Assembly: GCA_050950205.1 (NCBI GenBank) | Contig: JBMNHF010000007.1 | Span: 186,001-250,000, forward strand | DNA length: 64,000 nt | DNA from: WRAV01 sp050950205 | GTDB lineage: Bacteria > Bacillota > Clostridia > Oscillospirales > Ruminococcaceae | Direction of reading: 5' to 3' | Shown: piece by piece, positions 17,563-26,671 of the stretch | How the letters are laid out: the number at the start of each line of letters is the position of its first letter | How positions within the stretch are numbered: the first letter of the stretch is position 1 | Notes under the pieces: model-generated | The model's database searches: none | What the model saw: the letters and a program-made list of their open reading frames with translations, nothing else | What the model was told of the DNA's origin: nothing | Translations under genes and position numbers: made by a program

Positions 17563-18831
17563 TTAATATCTGCCGATATCCCTGCGGTAGTGCATACCAG
17601 AAAAGGAAATGGTTTGGGCAGCTTGATAGGCCGTTTGCAGGGCATCCTCCAAGGTGGCTCCCACGGCGGTAACTCCCATGACCCGTCCCCCCGCCGTCAC
17701 AAAGGAAGTTCCGGCTTTGCGGGTGCCTGCATGGTAAATAACGGCATCAGATTGGGCCACCTGCCCGTTTTCTTCCAGACCCTGAATGGCAACGCCCACC
17801 GGATAGGAGCCGGGGTATCCGCCACTTGCCAGCACCACACAGGCGGCGGCCCCTTGCTTCCACACCACAGGGGTGTCGGCCAGGGTGCCGTTGCGGGTAG
17901 CCAGCATAATGTCCAACAGGTCAGACTCCAGCAGAGGCAGCACCACCTGAGTTTCCGGGTCCCCAAAGCGGCAGTTGTACTCGATCACCTTGGGGCCTGC
18001 CGAGGTGAGCATCAGGCCAAAGTACAGGCACCCTCGAAACGGCCGGCCCTCCTGCGCCATGGCCTGTACGGTGGGGAGAAAAATCTCCCCCATACAGCGC
18101 TCTGCCATTTCCGAGGTGTAATGGGGGTTGGGAGCTATGGCGCCCATCCCCCCGGTGTTGGGGCCTTGGTTGTTGTCATAGGCCCGCTTGTGATCCATGG
18201 AGCTGACCATGGGGACCACCGTTTTTCCATCGCAGAAGGCCAGCACCGACACTTCGGGGCCGGTGAGGAACTCCTCCACCACAATGCGGCTGCCGCTTTC
18301 CCCAAAGATTTTGTCCTCCATCATCCGGCGAACCGCTTCCTCCGCCTCATCCAGATTCTGGGCGATGACCACGCCCTTTCCCAGAGCCAGACCATCCGCC
18401 TTGATGACACAGGGCCAGCTGTTTTGCTCCCGGATGTAAGCGATCGCCCGGGACGTCTCCTCAAAGGTTTGATGCGCCGCCGTAGGAATTGCGTATTTCT
18501 GCATCAGCTCCTTGGCAAACACCTTGCTGCCTTCGATGGCGGCGGCGGCGCGGTTGGGCCCAAAAGCGGCAATCCCCCGAGCCTCTAAGGCATCCACCAT
18601 CCCCAGGCAGAGGGGGTCGTCGGGAGCTACCACCACCAAATCAAAGGCCTGCTCCACCGCATACGCCACCATGGCCTTTACATCGGTGGCTTTGATGTCC
18701 ACGCAGACTGCGTCGGCGGCAATGCCTGCGTTGCCGGGGGCGCAGTGAATCTCTGTTACCTTGAGGCTTTCCTTGAGTTTGCGAACCAAGGCGTGTTCCC
18801 GGCCGCCCCCGCCCACTACCAAAATCTTCAC
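17563..18831 (-). CDS. purD: Phosphoribosylamine-glycine ligase
   Basis: A 422-residue ATP-grasp enzyme for step two of purine synthesis (phosphoribosylamine + glycine + ATP to GAR). The N-terminus MKILVVGGGGREHAL and the GPEVSVLAFCDG, NTGGMGA and EYNCRFGDPE blocks are diagnostic. It is the last gene of the pur run. The 198 bp between it and the radical-SAM gene hold no gene or clear terminator. Confidence 0.97.
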   Translation of the reverse strand: MKILVVGGGGREHALVRKLKESLKVTEIHCAPGNAGIAADAVCVDIKATDVKAMVAYAVEQAFDLVVVAPDDPLCLGMVDALEARGIAAFGPNRAAAAIEGSKVFAKELMQKYAIPTAAHQTFEETSRAIAYIREQNSWPCVIKADGLALGKGVVIAQNLDEAEEAVRRMMEDKIFGESGSRIVVEEFLTGPEVSVLAFCDGKTVVPMVSSMDHKRAYDNNQGPNTGGMGAIAPNPHYTSEMAERCMGEIFLPTVQAMAQEGRPFRGCLYFGLMLTSAGPKVIEYNCRFGDPETQVVLPLLESDLLDIMLATRNGTLADTPVVWKQGAAACVVLASGGYPGSYPVGVAIQGLEENGQVAQSDAVIYHAGTRKAGTSFVTAGGRVMGVTAVGATLEDALQTAYQAAQTISFSGMHYRRDIGRY

Positions 18832-18878
18832 AATATCACAACCTATATGGCTTTATTCTGTTGTTGCCTGGTCCTGTC

Positions 18879-20435
18879 TTAGTGCTTAAAGTGACGCATT
18901 CCGGTAAAGACCATGGCAATGCCCGCCTTATCACAGGCTTTGATGGACTCCTCGTCCCGCATGGCTCCCCCCGGCTGAATGATGGCGGTAATGCCCACCT
19001 TGGCAGCCAGCTCCACACAGTCGCTAAAGGGGAAGAAGGCATCGGAAGCCATGACGCTGCCCGCCGCTTTTTCCCCGGCGTATTTGACCGCCAGCTCCAA
19101 AGCGGTGATCCGGTTGGTCTGCCCCGGGCCTACCCCTACGGTGCCGTTGCCCTTGGCCAGCACAATGGCGTTGGATTTGGTGTGCTTGACCACCTTCCAC
19201 GCAAGGTGTAGCTGCTCCATCTCCTCGGGAGTGGGAGCCCGCTTGGTGACCACCTTAAGGTCTTCTTCCGGCATCAGCTGGGTGTCCAGCTCCTGCACCA
19301 AAAGACCACCCGCTACCTTTTTCATATCCAACATGGCGGAAGAGTTGGGCTGGGCCAGCGCCGGCAGTTCCAGCAGCCGGATGTTCTTCTTCTGGGTCAA
19401 AATCTCCAGCGCCTCGGCGGAGAAGGCAGGGGCTAAGATAATTTCCAAGAAAATTTCGCTCATCTTTTGGGCGGTGGGGGCATCCACCTCCCGGTTAAGG
19501 GCTACGATACCTCCAAAAATGGAGATGGGGTCGCTTTCGTAGGCGTTTTGATAGGCTTCCAGCAGGGTGTCCCCCAGCCCGACGCCGCAGGGATTGGCGT
19601 GTTTGACTGCCACGGCGCAGGGCCTTTGACTGCCAAACTCCTTGAGGGTATCCAGGGCACCGTTTGCGTCGTTGATGTTGTTAAAGCTCAGCTCCTTGCC
19701 GTGAAGCTGCTTTGCCGCCGACAGCGCGTTGTCGTACCGGCCTACCTCCCGGTAGAAAGCCGCCTTTTGATGGGGATTTTCGCCGTAGCGCATTTCCTGT
19801 ACCTTTTCATAGGTGCAGGTGAGCTGCTGCGGGAAGAGGGAGGCATCCTTGCATTGGAGCCTGAGATAATTGGCAATGAGAGCATCGTAAGCGGCGGTGT
19901 GCTCAAACACCTTGGCCGCCAACCGGAACTTCAGCTCCCGGGAAAGGGTTCCCTCCTGCTCCAGATGCTCCAGAATCCGGGGGTAATCCTCAGGGTCTAC
20001 CACCACCGCCACGTCCTGCCAGTTCTTGGCGGCGGCGCGAATCATGGTGGGGCCTCCAATGTCGATGTTTTCCACCGCATCCTCCAAGGTCACCCCCTCT
20101 TTGAGGATGGTCTCCTTAAAGGGATAGAGGTTGATGGCCACCACATCGATGGGAACCACTCCCAGCTCCTGGATTTGCGCCATGTGGGAGGGATTGCCCC
20201 GCATGGCCAGAATGCCTGCATGAATCATGGGATGCAGGGTTTTCACCCGGCCGTCCAAACATTCGGGAAAACCGGTAATCTGGCTTACTTCGGTATTTTC
20301 AATGCCTGCCTGGGCAAGGGCTTTGGCGGTGCCGCCGGTGGAAATAATCTCATACCCCAGTTTGGCAAGGCCCCGGGCAAATTCTGCCACCCCGGTTTTA
20401 TCGGAAACACTGATCAGCGCACGCTTTTTGCTCAT
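18879..20435 (-). CDS. purH: Bifunctional AICAR formyltransferase / IMP cyclohydrolase
   Basis: A 518-residue bifunctional enzyme for the last two steps to IMP. The N-terminal MGS-like cyclohydrolase domain (ALISVSDKTGV, STGGTAKAL) precedes the formyltransferase domain, with RYGENPHQKAAFYR and the KHANPCG motif that carries the catalytic Lys-His. Full length. It lies between purN and purD. Confidence 0.97.
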   Translation of the reverse strand: MSKKRALISVSDKTGVAEFARGLAKLGYEIISTGGTAKALAQAGIENTEVSQITGFPECLDGRVKTLHPMIHAGILAMRGNPSHMAQIQELGVVPIDVVAINLYPFKETILKEGVTLEDAVENIDIGGPTMIRAAAKNWQDVAVVVDPEDYPRILEHLEQEGTLSRELKFRLAAKVFEHTAAYDALIANYLRLQCKDASLFPQQLTCTYEKVQEMRYGENPHQKAAFYREVGRYDNALSAAKQLHGKELSFNNINDANGALDTLKEFGSQRPCAVAVKHANPCGVGLGDTLLEAYQNAYESDPISIFGGIVALNREVDAPTAQKMSEIFLEIILAPAFSAEALEILTQKKNIRLLELPALAQPNSSAMLDMKKVAGGLLVQELDTQLMPEEDLKVVTKRAPTPEEMEQLHLAWKVVKHTKSNAIVLAKGNGTVGVGPGQTNRITALELAVKYAGEKAAGSVMASDAFFPFSDCVELAAKVGITAIIQPGGAMRDEESIKACDKAGIAMVFTGMRHFKH

Positions 20436-20508
20436 AGCTATTCCCCCGCAGATTGTATTAATGATGTTACATCGTTTGGAATGTAGGAAAGGACCTTATC
20501 CTTTCGGC

Positions 20509-21108
20509 TTATATGTCTTCCAGCTCTCCCCGGCAGAACATGGCAACCGCCTTGGGAAGCAGTTCCCACTCCGCCTGCTCCATCACCCGGCGCTGAAGGG
20601 TTTCGGGGGTATCCCCCGGCTGTACCTCCACCGCCTTTTGCAGCAAAATCCGGCCGCCGTCCACCACCTCGTTGACCAGATGGACGGTGGCGCCTGTTAC
20701 CTTAACACCCCGGTCCAAAGCGGCTCGGTGAACCCTCAGCCCATACATCCCCGGACCGGAAAAGGCGGGGATGAGGGAGGGATGAACGTTGAGAATGCGA
20801 TTTTTGTACCGGTTCAGGACGCTTGGACCCAGCACCGACAAAAATCCTGCCAGCACCACCAAATCGATGTTGTGACGGGAAAGTTCGGCACAAAGCATCC
20901 AGTCAAACAGCTCGGGAGCCAGCTCCTTGCGGGGGATCACCGCTGTGGCAATTCCCCCTTTGGCTGCCCGCTCCAGAGCATAGGCATCCCCCTTGGAGGA
21001 GATGACCAGCACAATCTCTCCGCCTGGAATTTCTCCTCGCTGCTGGGCATCGATAAGAGCTTGCAGGTTGGTGCCTCCCCCGCTGACCAGAACCGCAATG
21101 CGGGTCAT
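20509..21108 (-). CDS. purN: Phosphoribosylglycinamide formyltransferase
   Basis: A 199-residue enzyme that transfers a formyl group from 10-formyl-THF to GAR. RIAVLVSGGGTNLQAL opens the protein; LAGFLSVLG and NVHPSLIPAF contain the catalytic Asn-His region. One oddity: the usual substrate loop reads GPGMYG instead of the common GKGMYG. Its ATG overlaps the purM stop (ATGA), so the two are translationally coupled. Confidence 0.96.
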   Translation of the reverse strand: MTRIAVLVSGGGTNLQALIDAQQRGEIPGGEIVLVISSKGDAYALERAAKGGIATAVIPRKELAPELFDWMLCAELSRHNIDLVVLAGFLSVLGPSVLNRYKNRILNVHPSLIPAFSGPGMYGLRVHRAALDRGVKVTGATVHLVNEVVDGGRILLQKAVEVQPGDTPETLQRRVMEQAEWELLPKAVAMFCRGELEDI

Positions 21109-22145
21109 ACCAGCTCAACCCCCCAATCCCCTGCCATCACGGTGCCGATGAGGTAGGCCTCTACCCCATTTTCTCTCAGGATGGCCACCGCTGTGTCGGC
21201 ATCTTCCTCCGCCACCACAGCACACATGCCCACCCCCATGTTAAAGGTGTTGAACATATCCCGCTGGGGAATCTTCCCCTCCTTGGCGATGAGGTCAAAG
21301 ATGGGGGGCGTTTTTACCTTGGACTGTTCAATGCGGGCGCTTAAACCCTTGGGCAGAGCCCGGGGGATGTTCTCGTAAAAGCCTCCGCCGGTGATATGGC
21401 TTAAAGAATGAAGGTTTACCCGCTCCAAAAGAGCTAAAATGGGCTTGACGTAAATTTGGGTGGGGGTGAGCAGCTCCTCTCCCACCGTTTTACCAAGTTC
21501 CGCCACATACTGCTCCAGCCGGCCCTTTTCCTCCACCCGCAATGCCTTGCGCACCAGCGAAAACCCGTTGGAGTGGACACCGGAGGAGGGCAGAGCCACC
21601 ATCACGTCCCCCGCCCGGACCTTTTTGCTGTCCAAGATCTTTTCCCGGTCGGCAATGCCCACGGCAAAGCCCACCAAATCGTATTCATCCTCGGCGTAGA
21701 AGCCGGGCATCTCGGCGGTTTCTCCGCCGATGAGGGCGCAGCCGGACTGAACACAACCCTCTGCCACCCCCGCTACAATCTGCTCCACCCGCTCGGGAAC
21801 ATTTTTACCCACGGCAATGTAGTCCAGAAAAAACAGGGGAGCTCCGCCGCCGCAGATAATATCGTTGACACACATGGCAACACAGTCAATGCCGATGGTG
21901 TCGTGCTTGTCCATCAAAAAGGCAAGGCGCAGCTTGGTACCCACTCCGTCGGTGCCGGAAATTAGCACCGGCTCCCGCATGCCGGAAAGCTGGGGAGCAA
22001 AGAGTCCTCCAAAGCCACCCAACCCCGAAAGAACCCCGGGAATGGTGGTGCGGGCCACATGCTTTTTGATCAGCTCCACAGACCGGTACCCGGCTGTGAC
22101 ATCCACTCCCGCTGCCTTGTAACTGTCGCTGAAACTTTTCTCCAT
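21105..22145 (-). CDS. purM: Phosphoribosylformylglycinamidine cyclo-ligase
   Basis: A 346-residue AIR synthetase. YKAAGVDVTAGYRSVELIK, SGTDGVGTKL and HITGGGFYENIPR are signature blocks. The ATG at 22145 has AAAGGA eight bases upstream and is better than an ATG three codons earlier. It ends with a four-base overlap into purN. Confidence 0.97.
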   Translation of the reverse strand: MEKSFSDSYKAAGVDVTAGYRSVELIKKHVARTTIPGVLSGLGGFGGLFAPQLSGMREPVLISGTDGVGTKLRLAFLMDKHDTIGIDCVAMCVNDIICGGGAPLFFLDYIAVGKNVPERVEQIVAGVAEGCVQSGCALIGGETAEMPGFYAEDEYDLVGFAVGIADREKILDSKKVRAGDVMVALPSSGVHSNGFSLVRKALRVEEKGRLEQYVAELGKTVGEELLTPTQIYVKPILALLERVNLHSLSHITGGGFYENIPRALPKGLSARIEQSKVKTPPIFDLIAKEGKIPQRDMFNTFNMGVGMCAVVAEEDADTAVAILRENGVEAYLIGTVMAGDWGVELV

Positions 22146-22168
22146 TTCAATCATCCTTTCGGGTGATG

Positions 22169-23629
22169 TCAGTCGTCATTTTCCCTATCACTTTGGCTTT
22201 CACTGATTTTTTGATCAAATTTATTTTTGGGGATGGCCTTGGGCTCCGGCAGAGGATAACGGCCGGTAAAGCAGCCGTCACAGAAGCCGCAGGTGGCTCC
22301 CTCGGCAATGCGGTTGACCCCTTCCACCGAAATATAGCCCAGAGAATCCACACCCATTTTTTGGGCAATCTGCTCCACCGTCAGCTGGTTGGCAATCAAC
22401 TTGTCCCGGCTGTCGATATCGGTGCCGAAATAGCAGGGGTGGAGGAAGGGCGGCGCCGAAATTCGCACATGGACTTGGGTGGCTCCCGCATCCCGCAGCA
22501 GCTTGACCAGCCGCCAGCTGGTGGTGCCCCGAACAATGGAGTCGTCAATCATCACCACCCGCTTGCCCCGCACCGTTTCCTCGATGGCGTTGAGCTTGAT
22601 GCGCACGGCGGCATCCCGCTGGTTTTGGGTGGGTTGAATAAAGGTGCGGCCCACATAGCGGTTTTTTATAAATCCCAGACCGTAGGGAATCCCCGATTCC
22701 CGGGCATAGCCCATGGCGGCATCCAATCCGGAGTCGGGTACACCAATGACCACATCCGCCTCCACCGGATGCTCCCGGGCCAGCATCATTCCCGCCCGCA
22801 CCCGGGCGTTGTGCACCGTGACCCCCTGCACCACCGAATCGGGTCGGGCAAAGTAAACAAACTCAAAAACACAGAGGTTGCCCTTCTCACCGCAGTGGGT
22901 ACGGTCGCTTTTGATCTGCACCCTGCCCTCTTGGTCCCGGTTGACAATGACAATCTCCCCCGGGTCGATATCCCGGACAAAGGTGGCTCCTATTCCGTCC
23001 AAAGCGCAGGACTCGGAGGCAAAGACAACGTTTTCGCCCAATCTGCCCATACACAAAGGCCGAAAACCCTTGGGATCCCGCACGGCAATCAGCTTTTGAG
23101 GGGACATGATCACCTGAGAATAGGCCCCCTGAACCCGGTACATGGAACGGCAGATGGCCTCCTCGATGGAATTGGATTCCAGCCGGGCACGGATGATGAC
23201 ATGGCTCATCACCTCGGTGTCGGTGGTGGAGTGGAAGATCGCCCCCTGCATCTCCAGCTCCTCCCGCAGTTGGGCGGCGTTGATGAGGTTTCCGTTGTGG
23301 GCCAGCACCATGGTTCCCTTGCGGTGGCGAACCACCAAAGGCTGAGCGTTGGTGCGGTTGTGGCTTTCGGCGGTGGAATACCGCACATGGCCCACCGCCA
23401 TGTTCCCTTTGCCCAGCTTGTCCAGCACCTGGTGGGTAAACACCTCCGGTACAAGGCCCACGTCCCGGTGGTAGCGAATCAGCCCATCGTCGTTGACGGC
23501 GATGCCGCAGCTTTCCTGCCCCCTGTGCTGCAGGGCATATAGGGCCACATAGGCCTGCAGAGCCACGTCTGATTCCATGTCTCCGAATATACCGAAGACG
23601 CCGCACTCCTCATGGATATGATCTGACAT
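22169..23629 (-). CDS. purF: Amidophosphoribosyltransferase
   Basis: A 486-residue enzyme that commits PRPP to purine synthesis. Cys9 is the glutaminase nucleophile, exposed after cleavage of the eight-residue propeptide. The PRPP loop is VVMIDDSIVRGTT. Cysteines in NLCVFEFVYF and CGFCDGCF mark the Bacillus-type [4Fe-4S] enzyme, which is oxygen-sensitive and fits an anaerobe. It lies between purE and purM. Confidence 0.97.
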   Translation of the reverse strand: MSDHIHEECGVFGIFGDMESDVALQAYVALYALQHRGQESCGIAVNDDGLIRYHRDVGLVPEVFTHQVLDKLGKGNMAVGHVRYSTAESHNRTNAQPLVVRHRKGTMVLAHNGNLINAAQLREELEMQGAIFHSTTDTEVMSHVIIRARLESNSIEEAICRSMYRVQGAYSQVIMSPQKLIAVRDPKGFRPLCMGRLGENVVFASESCALDGIGATFVRDIDPGEIVIVNRDQEGRVQIKSDRTHCGEKGNLCVFEFVYFARPDSVVQGVTVHNARVRAGMMLAREHPVEADVVIGVPDSGLDAAMGYARESGIPYGLGFIKNRYVGRTFIQPTQNQRDAAVRIKLNAIEETVRGKRVVMIDDSIVRGTTSWRLVKLLRDAGATQVHVRISAPPFLHPCYFGTDIDSRDKLIANQLTVEQIAQKMGVDSLGYISVEGVNRIAEGATCGFCDGCFTGRYPLPEPKAIPKNKFDQKISESQSDRENDD

Positions 23630-23682
23630 CTTAACCCCCCTTGGATGTCCTGATGAAGTTATGTTTTCATCCCTTGCAAGGC

Positions 23683-24177
23683 TTATTCAGCCCTGAGTAT
23701 ATCCTGTAGATTCCGATCCTTCTCCGCCACAGCCTCGGCCATTTCTCTTTTAAAGGCGGCAAGCCGGTCTGCCAGCTGCTGATCGGAAAGAGCCAGCATT
23801 TGAGCCGCCAGCAAAGCGGCGTTTTGGGCACCGTCGATGGCCACCGTTGCCACGGGAATGCCTGCGGGCATCTGAACGGTGGATAGCAGGGCATCCAACC
23901 CGTCCAAGGTGGAGGATTTGACGGGAATACCAATCACCGGCAGGGTGGTGTGAGCCGCCAGTACCCCCGCCAGGTGGGCGGCCTTGCCCGCCGCCCCAAT
24001 GATGACGCCAAAGCCTTGTTCCCGAGCGGTTTCCGCAAATTCACAGGCGGCTTTGGGGGTGCGGTGGGCGCTCATCACTCTGGCCTCCCAAGAAACACCC
24101 AGCTTGTCCAACATGGCAATGGCCGGCTTGACCACCGGCAGGTCACTGTCACTGCCCATCACAATTGCTACGCGCAT
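23683..24177 (-). CDS. purE: 5-(carboxyamino)imidazole ribonucleotide mutase
   Basis: A 164-residue PurE (class I-like length). MGSDSDLP, the catalytic SAHRTP loop and GAAGKAAHLAGV are all present. No purK is adjacent, so CAIR could form by direct CO2 addition if the genome lacks purK. The ATG at 24177 follows AAAAGGAG. It is the first gene of purE-F-M-N-H-D; purC, purL, purQ and purB are not in the window. Confidence 0.96.
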   Translation of the reverse strand: MRVAIVMGSDSDLPVVKPAIAMLDKLGVSWEARVMSAHRTPKAACEFAETAREQGFGVIIGAAGKAAHLAGVLAAHTTLPVIGIPVKSSTLDGLDALLSTVQMPAGIPVATVAIDGAQNAALLAAQMLALSDQQLADRLAAFKREMAEAVAEKDRNLQDILRAE

Positions 24178-24228
24178 CGTTACACTCCTTTTCAAGCCGT
24201 GCAAGCGGCAAAAATCTCCTGCACACAA

Positions 24229-24254
24229 AAGAGTTGCGGCGCGCCGCAACTCTT
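24229..24254 (-). terminator. Perfect 26-nt palindrome ahead of purE
   Basis: Arms AAGAGTTGCGGCG and its exact complement, with TTTTGTG on the minus-strand 3' side. It could end the SPFH transcript, or act as an attenuator in the purE leader, since only about 50 bp separate it from the purE start and no promoter is evident there. Confidence 0.65.
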
Positions 24255-24269
24255 AAATGGTGATAGCTC

Positions 24270-24356
24270 TTAAGGGGCAAAGGGATGGCAGGCGTTAACA
24301 TCCTGTCGGCAGGTAGATGCAGAGAGGAAAGCTGCTTTTGTTTTGGAAAAAATCAT
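24270..24356 (-). CDS. Possible 28-residue small ORF
   Basis: A short ORF reads MIFSKTKAAFLSASTCRQ followed by ten more residues ending in FAP. It has an exceptionally good ribosome site (AAAGGAGG, nine bases before the ATG). It starts 42 bp after the SPFH gene and stops 15 bp before the 26-nt palindrome. It has no recognisable motif. It could be a small protein, a leader peptide, or chance. Confidence 0.3.
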   Translation of the reverse strand: MIFSKTKAAFLSASTCRQDVNACHPFAP

Positions 24357-24398
24357 CCTCGTCTCCTCCTTTGCCCTTGGGTGCTTTCATTATGGGTT

Positions 24399-25382
24399 TT
24401 ATTGCGGGTCGCCGGAAACAACCTCTTTGAGGGAGGCGGCAAAGCCCGCCAGATTTTGAATCTCACTGGGGACAATCAGCTTGGTAGCCTTGCCGTCGGC
24501 AACCTTGGCCAGAGCCTCAAAGCTCTTAAGGGTCAGAACCTTTTCGCTGGGGTTGGCTTCGTTGAGAAGCCGGATGGCGTCGGCGTTGGCCTGCTGCACC
24601 AGTTGAATGGCTTCTGCCTGGCCTTGCGCCTCTCGGATCAGCACTTCCTTTTCCGCCTCGGCCCGCAGGATTCGGCTGGTTTTTTCCGCCTCGGCCCGCA
24701 GAATGGCAGATTCCTTTTCGCCCTCCGCCACCAGAATCTGGCTGCGCTTTTCGCCTTCGGCCCGCAGAATGGCTTCTCTGCGCTCCCGCTCCGCCTTCAT
24801 CTGCTTTTCCATGGCGTCCTGAATCTCCCGAGGGGGGATAATGTTCTTCAGCTCCACCCGGTTCACCTTAATACCCCATTTATCGGTGGCTTCGTCCAAA
24901 ATGGCGGTGATTTTGGTGTTGATGATATCCCGGGAGGTCAGGGTGTGGTCCAGCTCCATTTCGCCAATGATGTTCCGCAGAGTGGTGGCGGTGAGGTTTT
25001 CGATGGCGCTGATGGGGCGCTCTACGCCGTAGGTGTAGAGTTTGGCATCGGTGATTTGAAAGAACACCACGGTGTCGATCTGCATGGTAACGTTGTCTTT
25101 GGTGATGACAGGCTGGGGCTTAAAGTCCACCACCTGTTCTTTGATGCTCACCCGCTTGGCCACCCGGTCGATGATGGGAATTTTTACATGAAGCCCTGTC
25201 TGCCAGGTGCCGGCATAGGCTCCCAGCCGCTCAATGACATAAACGGTTGCCTGCGGTACAATGCGAACGTTGGCAATCAACAAAAAGGCCAGCAAAACCA
25301 GAAGTATTACAATGACTACGGCACCGAACAAGCCTTCGCCAGCGGCCAAAGCCATGCCAAGAACAGGAGCTGTCAGATTCAT
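24399..25382 (-). CDS. SPFH/Band 7 membrane protein (QmcA/stomatin-like)
   Basis: A 327-residue protein with one N-terminal membrane anchor (about residues 18-38) followed by the Band 7 domain (VPQATVYVIERLGAY to IIPPREIQDAM). A long alanine/glutamate-rich coiled coil comes next (repeats of ILRAEGEKR and AEAEK). Such proteins assemble into membrane microdomain scaffolds that influence proteases and membrane organisation. It lies 60 bp downstream of an NfeD gene, its standard partner. Confidence 0.92.
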   Translation of the reverse strand: MNLTAPVLGMALAAGEGLFGAVVIVILLVLLAFLLIANVRIVPQATVYVIERLGAYAGTWQTGLHVKIPIIDRVAKRVSIKEQVVDFKPQPVITKDNVTMQIDTVVFFQITDAKLYTYGVERPISAIENLTATTLRNIIGEMELDHTLTSRDIINTKITAILDEATDKWGIKVNRVELKNIIPPREIQDAMEKQMKAERERREAILRAEGEKRSQILVAEGEKESAILRAEAEKTSRILRAEAEKEVLIREAQGQAEAIQLVQQANADAIRLLNEANPSEKVLTLKSFEALAKVADGKATKLIVPSEIQNLAGFAASLKEVVSGDPQ

Positions 25383-25442
25383 ATAAAGATCCTCCTTATC
25401 AGTAAGTGGGATACAAAGAAACCAGTTGCAGAAGCATAAATG

Positions 25443-26024
25443 CTATTCTTCCCGGTGCAGGCTTATGTCGGTATCCAGCGCAGGGGGCGCTGGCATATCG
25501 GGGGCGGTGTAAAGTTGCGAGGTGGTGCCTTGGGAGGCAGGAGGGGCTTGCATCTCCTGTGCTGCCTTCTCCTCTTCCGGCGGAAAGGGGTTTACCGGCC
25601 GCACAATCAGCTTGACACCGTCAATGCGCAGCACCTCCACCGGCATGCCCTGGGGAATTGCCTGACCACCTTCGCTTCTGGCGCTCCAGTCCAGACCGTT
25701 GGCCGAAACTCTGCCCGTCTGCTGCAGGTTGTCAATCCGCTGGGTGACCATCCCCAGTTGACCCACCACCTGGTCGGCGTTGGTGGCTTGGCGGCGCACC
25801 GTCAGTTTGTCCAGTAACAGAGGTCGGCCCACAATCAGCACGGCAAGGGAGGAAAGCAGGCAGATCAGCAGTTGAAGCCAAAAAGCAGCCCCCACATAAG
25901 AGGCCATAGCAGCCAGCAAAGAGCCAACCGCAAACCAAATGCAGACCAGTTGCACCGTCATGCTTTCCACAATAATAAGGCCCGCTGCAAGAATCAGCCA
26001 GATCAGTGCTCCAAAAGAGCCCAT
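25443..26024 (-). CDS. NfeD-family membrane protein
   Basis: A 193-residue protein: three to four hydrophobic segments in the first 75 residues, then an OB-fold domain typical of NfeD (GQLGMVTQRIDNLQQTGRV to VEVLRIDGVKLIV), then a proline-rich tail. It is the short, protease-less form. The ATG at 26024 follows AAAGGGGG. Together with the SPFH gene it forms a two-gene membrane-raft unit. Confidence 0.9.
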   Translation of the reverse strand: MGSFGALIWLILAAGLIIVESMTVQLVCIWFAVGSLLAAMASYVGAAFWLQLLICLLSSLAVLIVGRPLLLDKLTVRRQATNADQVVGQLGMVTQRIDNLQQTGRVSANGLDWSARSEGGQAIPQGMPVEVLRIDGVKLIVRPVNPFPPEEEKAAQEMQAPPASQGTTSQLYTAPDMPAPPALDTDISLHREE

Positions 26025-26237
26025 GAAATCCCCCTTTCTTCGGGTATATGTCATACAGCCTATCCAGGCAAACATATAGAGAATGGGCCGATGAGCTACA
26101 AAACAGAATGAACGATAATATTATATAGGATTTAAGGCCAAATTACAATTGAACAATGGCTTTTTGTGGTATTTTCACAGATTTTTCGAAAGGTGGCTCC
26201 CCGATTCCTATGATCGCCTCTTGCGGGGCGTTCTTAT

Positions 26238-26372
26238 CCCACGGGATGATTTTTTCAAATGCCTGCAAAGCGGGGAAAAATCCGGTGGGCCAGAACCCTC
26301 CCAACTGCCTGTTTGGGGGGAGGATCCTTGGCGCAAACTAACGTTATAGGTTTTCCCCTTGTTTAGTTTGCG
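26238..26372. other. Three consecutive hairpins in a 647-bp gap (possible structured RNA)
   Basis: The gap from 26025 to 26671 has no credible gene. It contains three strong inverted repeats in a row: 26238-26289 (outer arms CCCAC/GTGGG, inner GATTTTT/AAAAATC), 26297-26323 (CCTCCC/GGGAGG) and 26332-26372 (CGCAAACTAA/TTAGTTTGCG). A weaker repeat around TTTGCA/TGCAAA lies near 26390-26413. No known RNA class signature was recognised, and no clear promoter or terminator frames it, so the strand is unassigned. Confidence 0.35.
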
Positions 26373-26603
26373 GGGAGCCGGACCATACTTTTGCAAAGAA
26401 ACTTTCTGCAAACAGAAGCGGGGCATCACTTCAGCTGTTAAGAAGCTGGCTGTTGGTTGGTGCGGCGAGGGGATTTGTCTGAGCGGCCTTTTGCTGTGGA
26501 AAAGTCAGGTGACGCTTTCCCCCTTTTCTGCACCCTTTGATGGCTCTTTTCCGATCCGGTAAGTGTTCCAGGTACCCATCACTTTTTTGATGCTCTGTTG
26601 TAC

Positions 26604-26632
26604 TTTACAAGCTCTGCCAATTCATGTAAAAT
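26604..26632 (+). promoter_or_regulatory. pyrH promoter
   Basis: TTTACA (26604-26609), 17-bp spacer, TAAAAT (26627-26632), about 40 bp upstream of the pyrH ATG. It probably starts the pyrH-frr-uppS-cdsA-dxr-rseP-ispG run. Confidence 0.7.
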
Positions 26633-26671
26633 GAAGAATAGTCCATCACGGATAAAACAGGAGGTTTGGCT

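Noticed and set aside
22163..23542. Plus-strand open frame of 459 codons opposite purF
   Set aside because: Histidine/glycine-rich antisense reading; purF on the minus strand is unequivocal.
26149..26562. Short plus-strand ORFs in the gap before pyrH
   Set aside because: No ribosome sites or motifs, and they run through the hairpin cluster.
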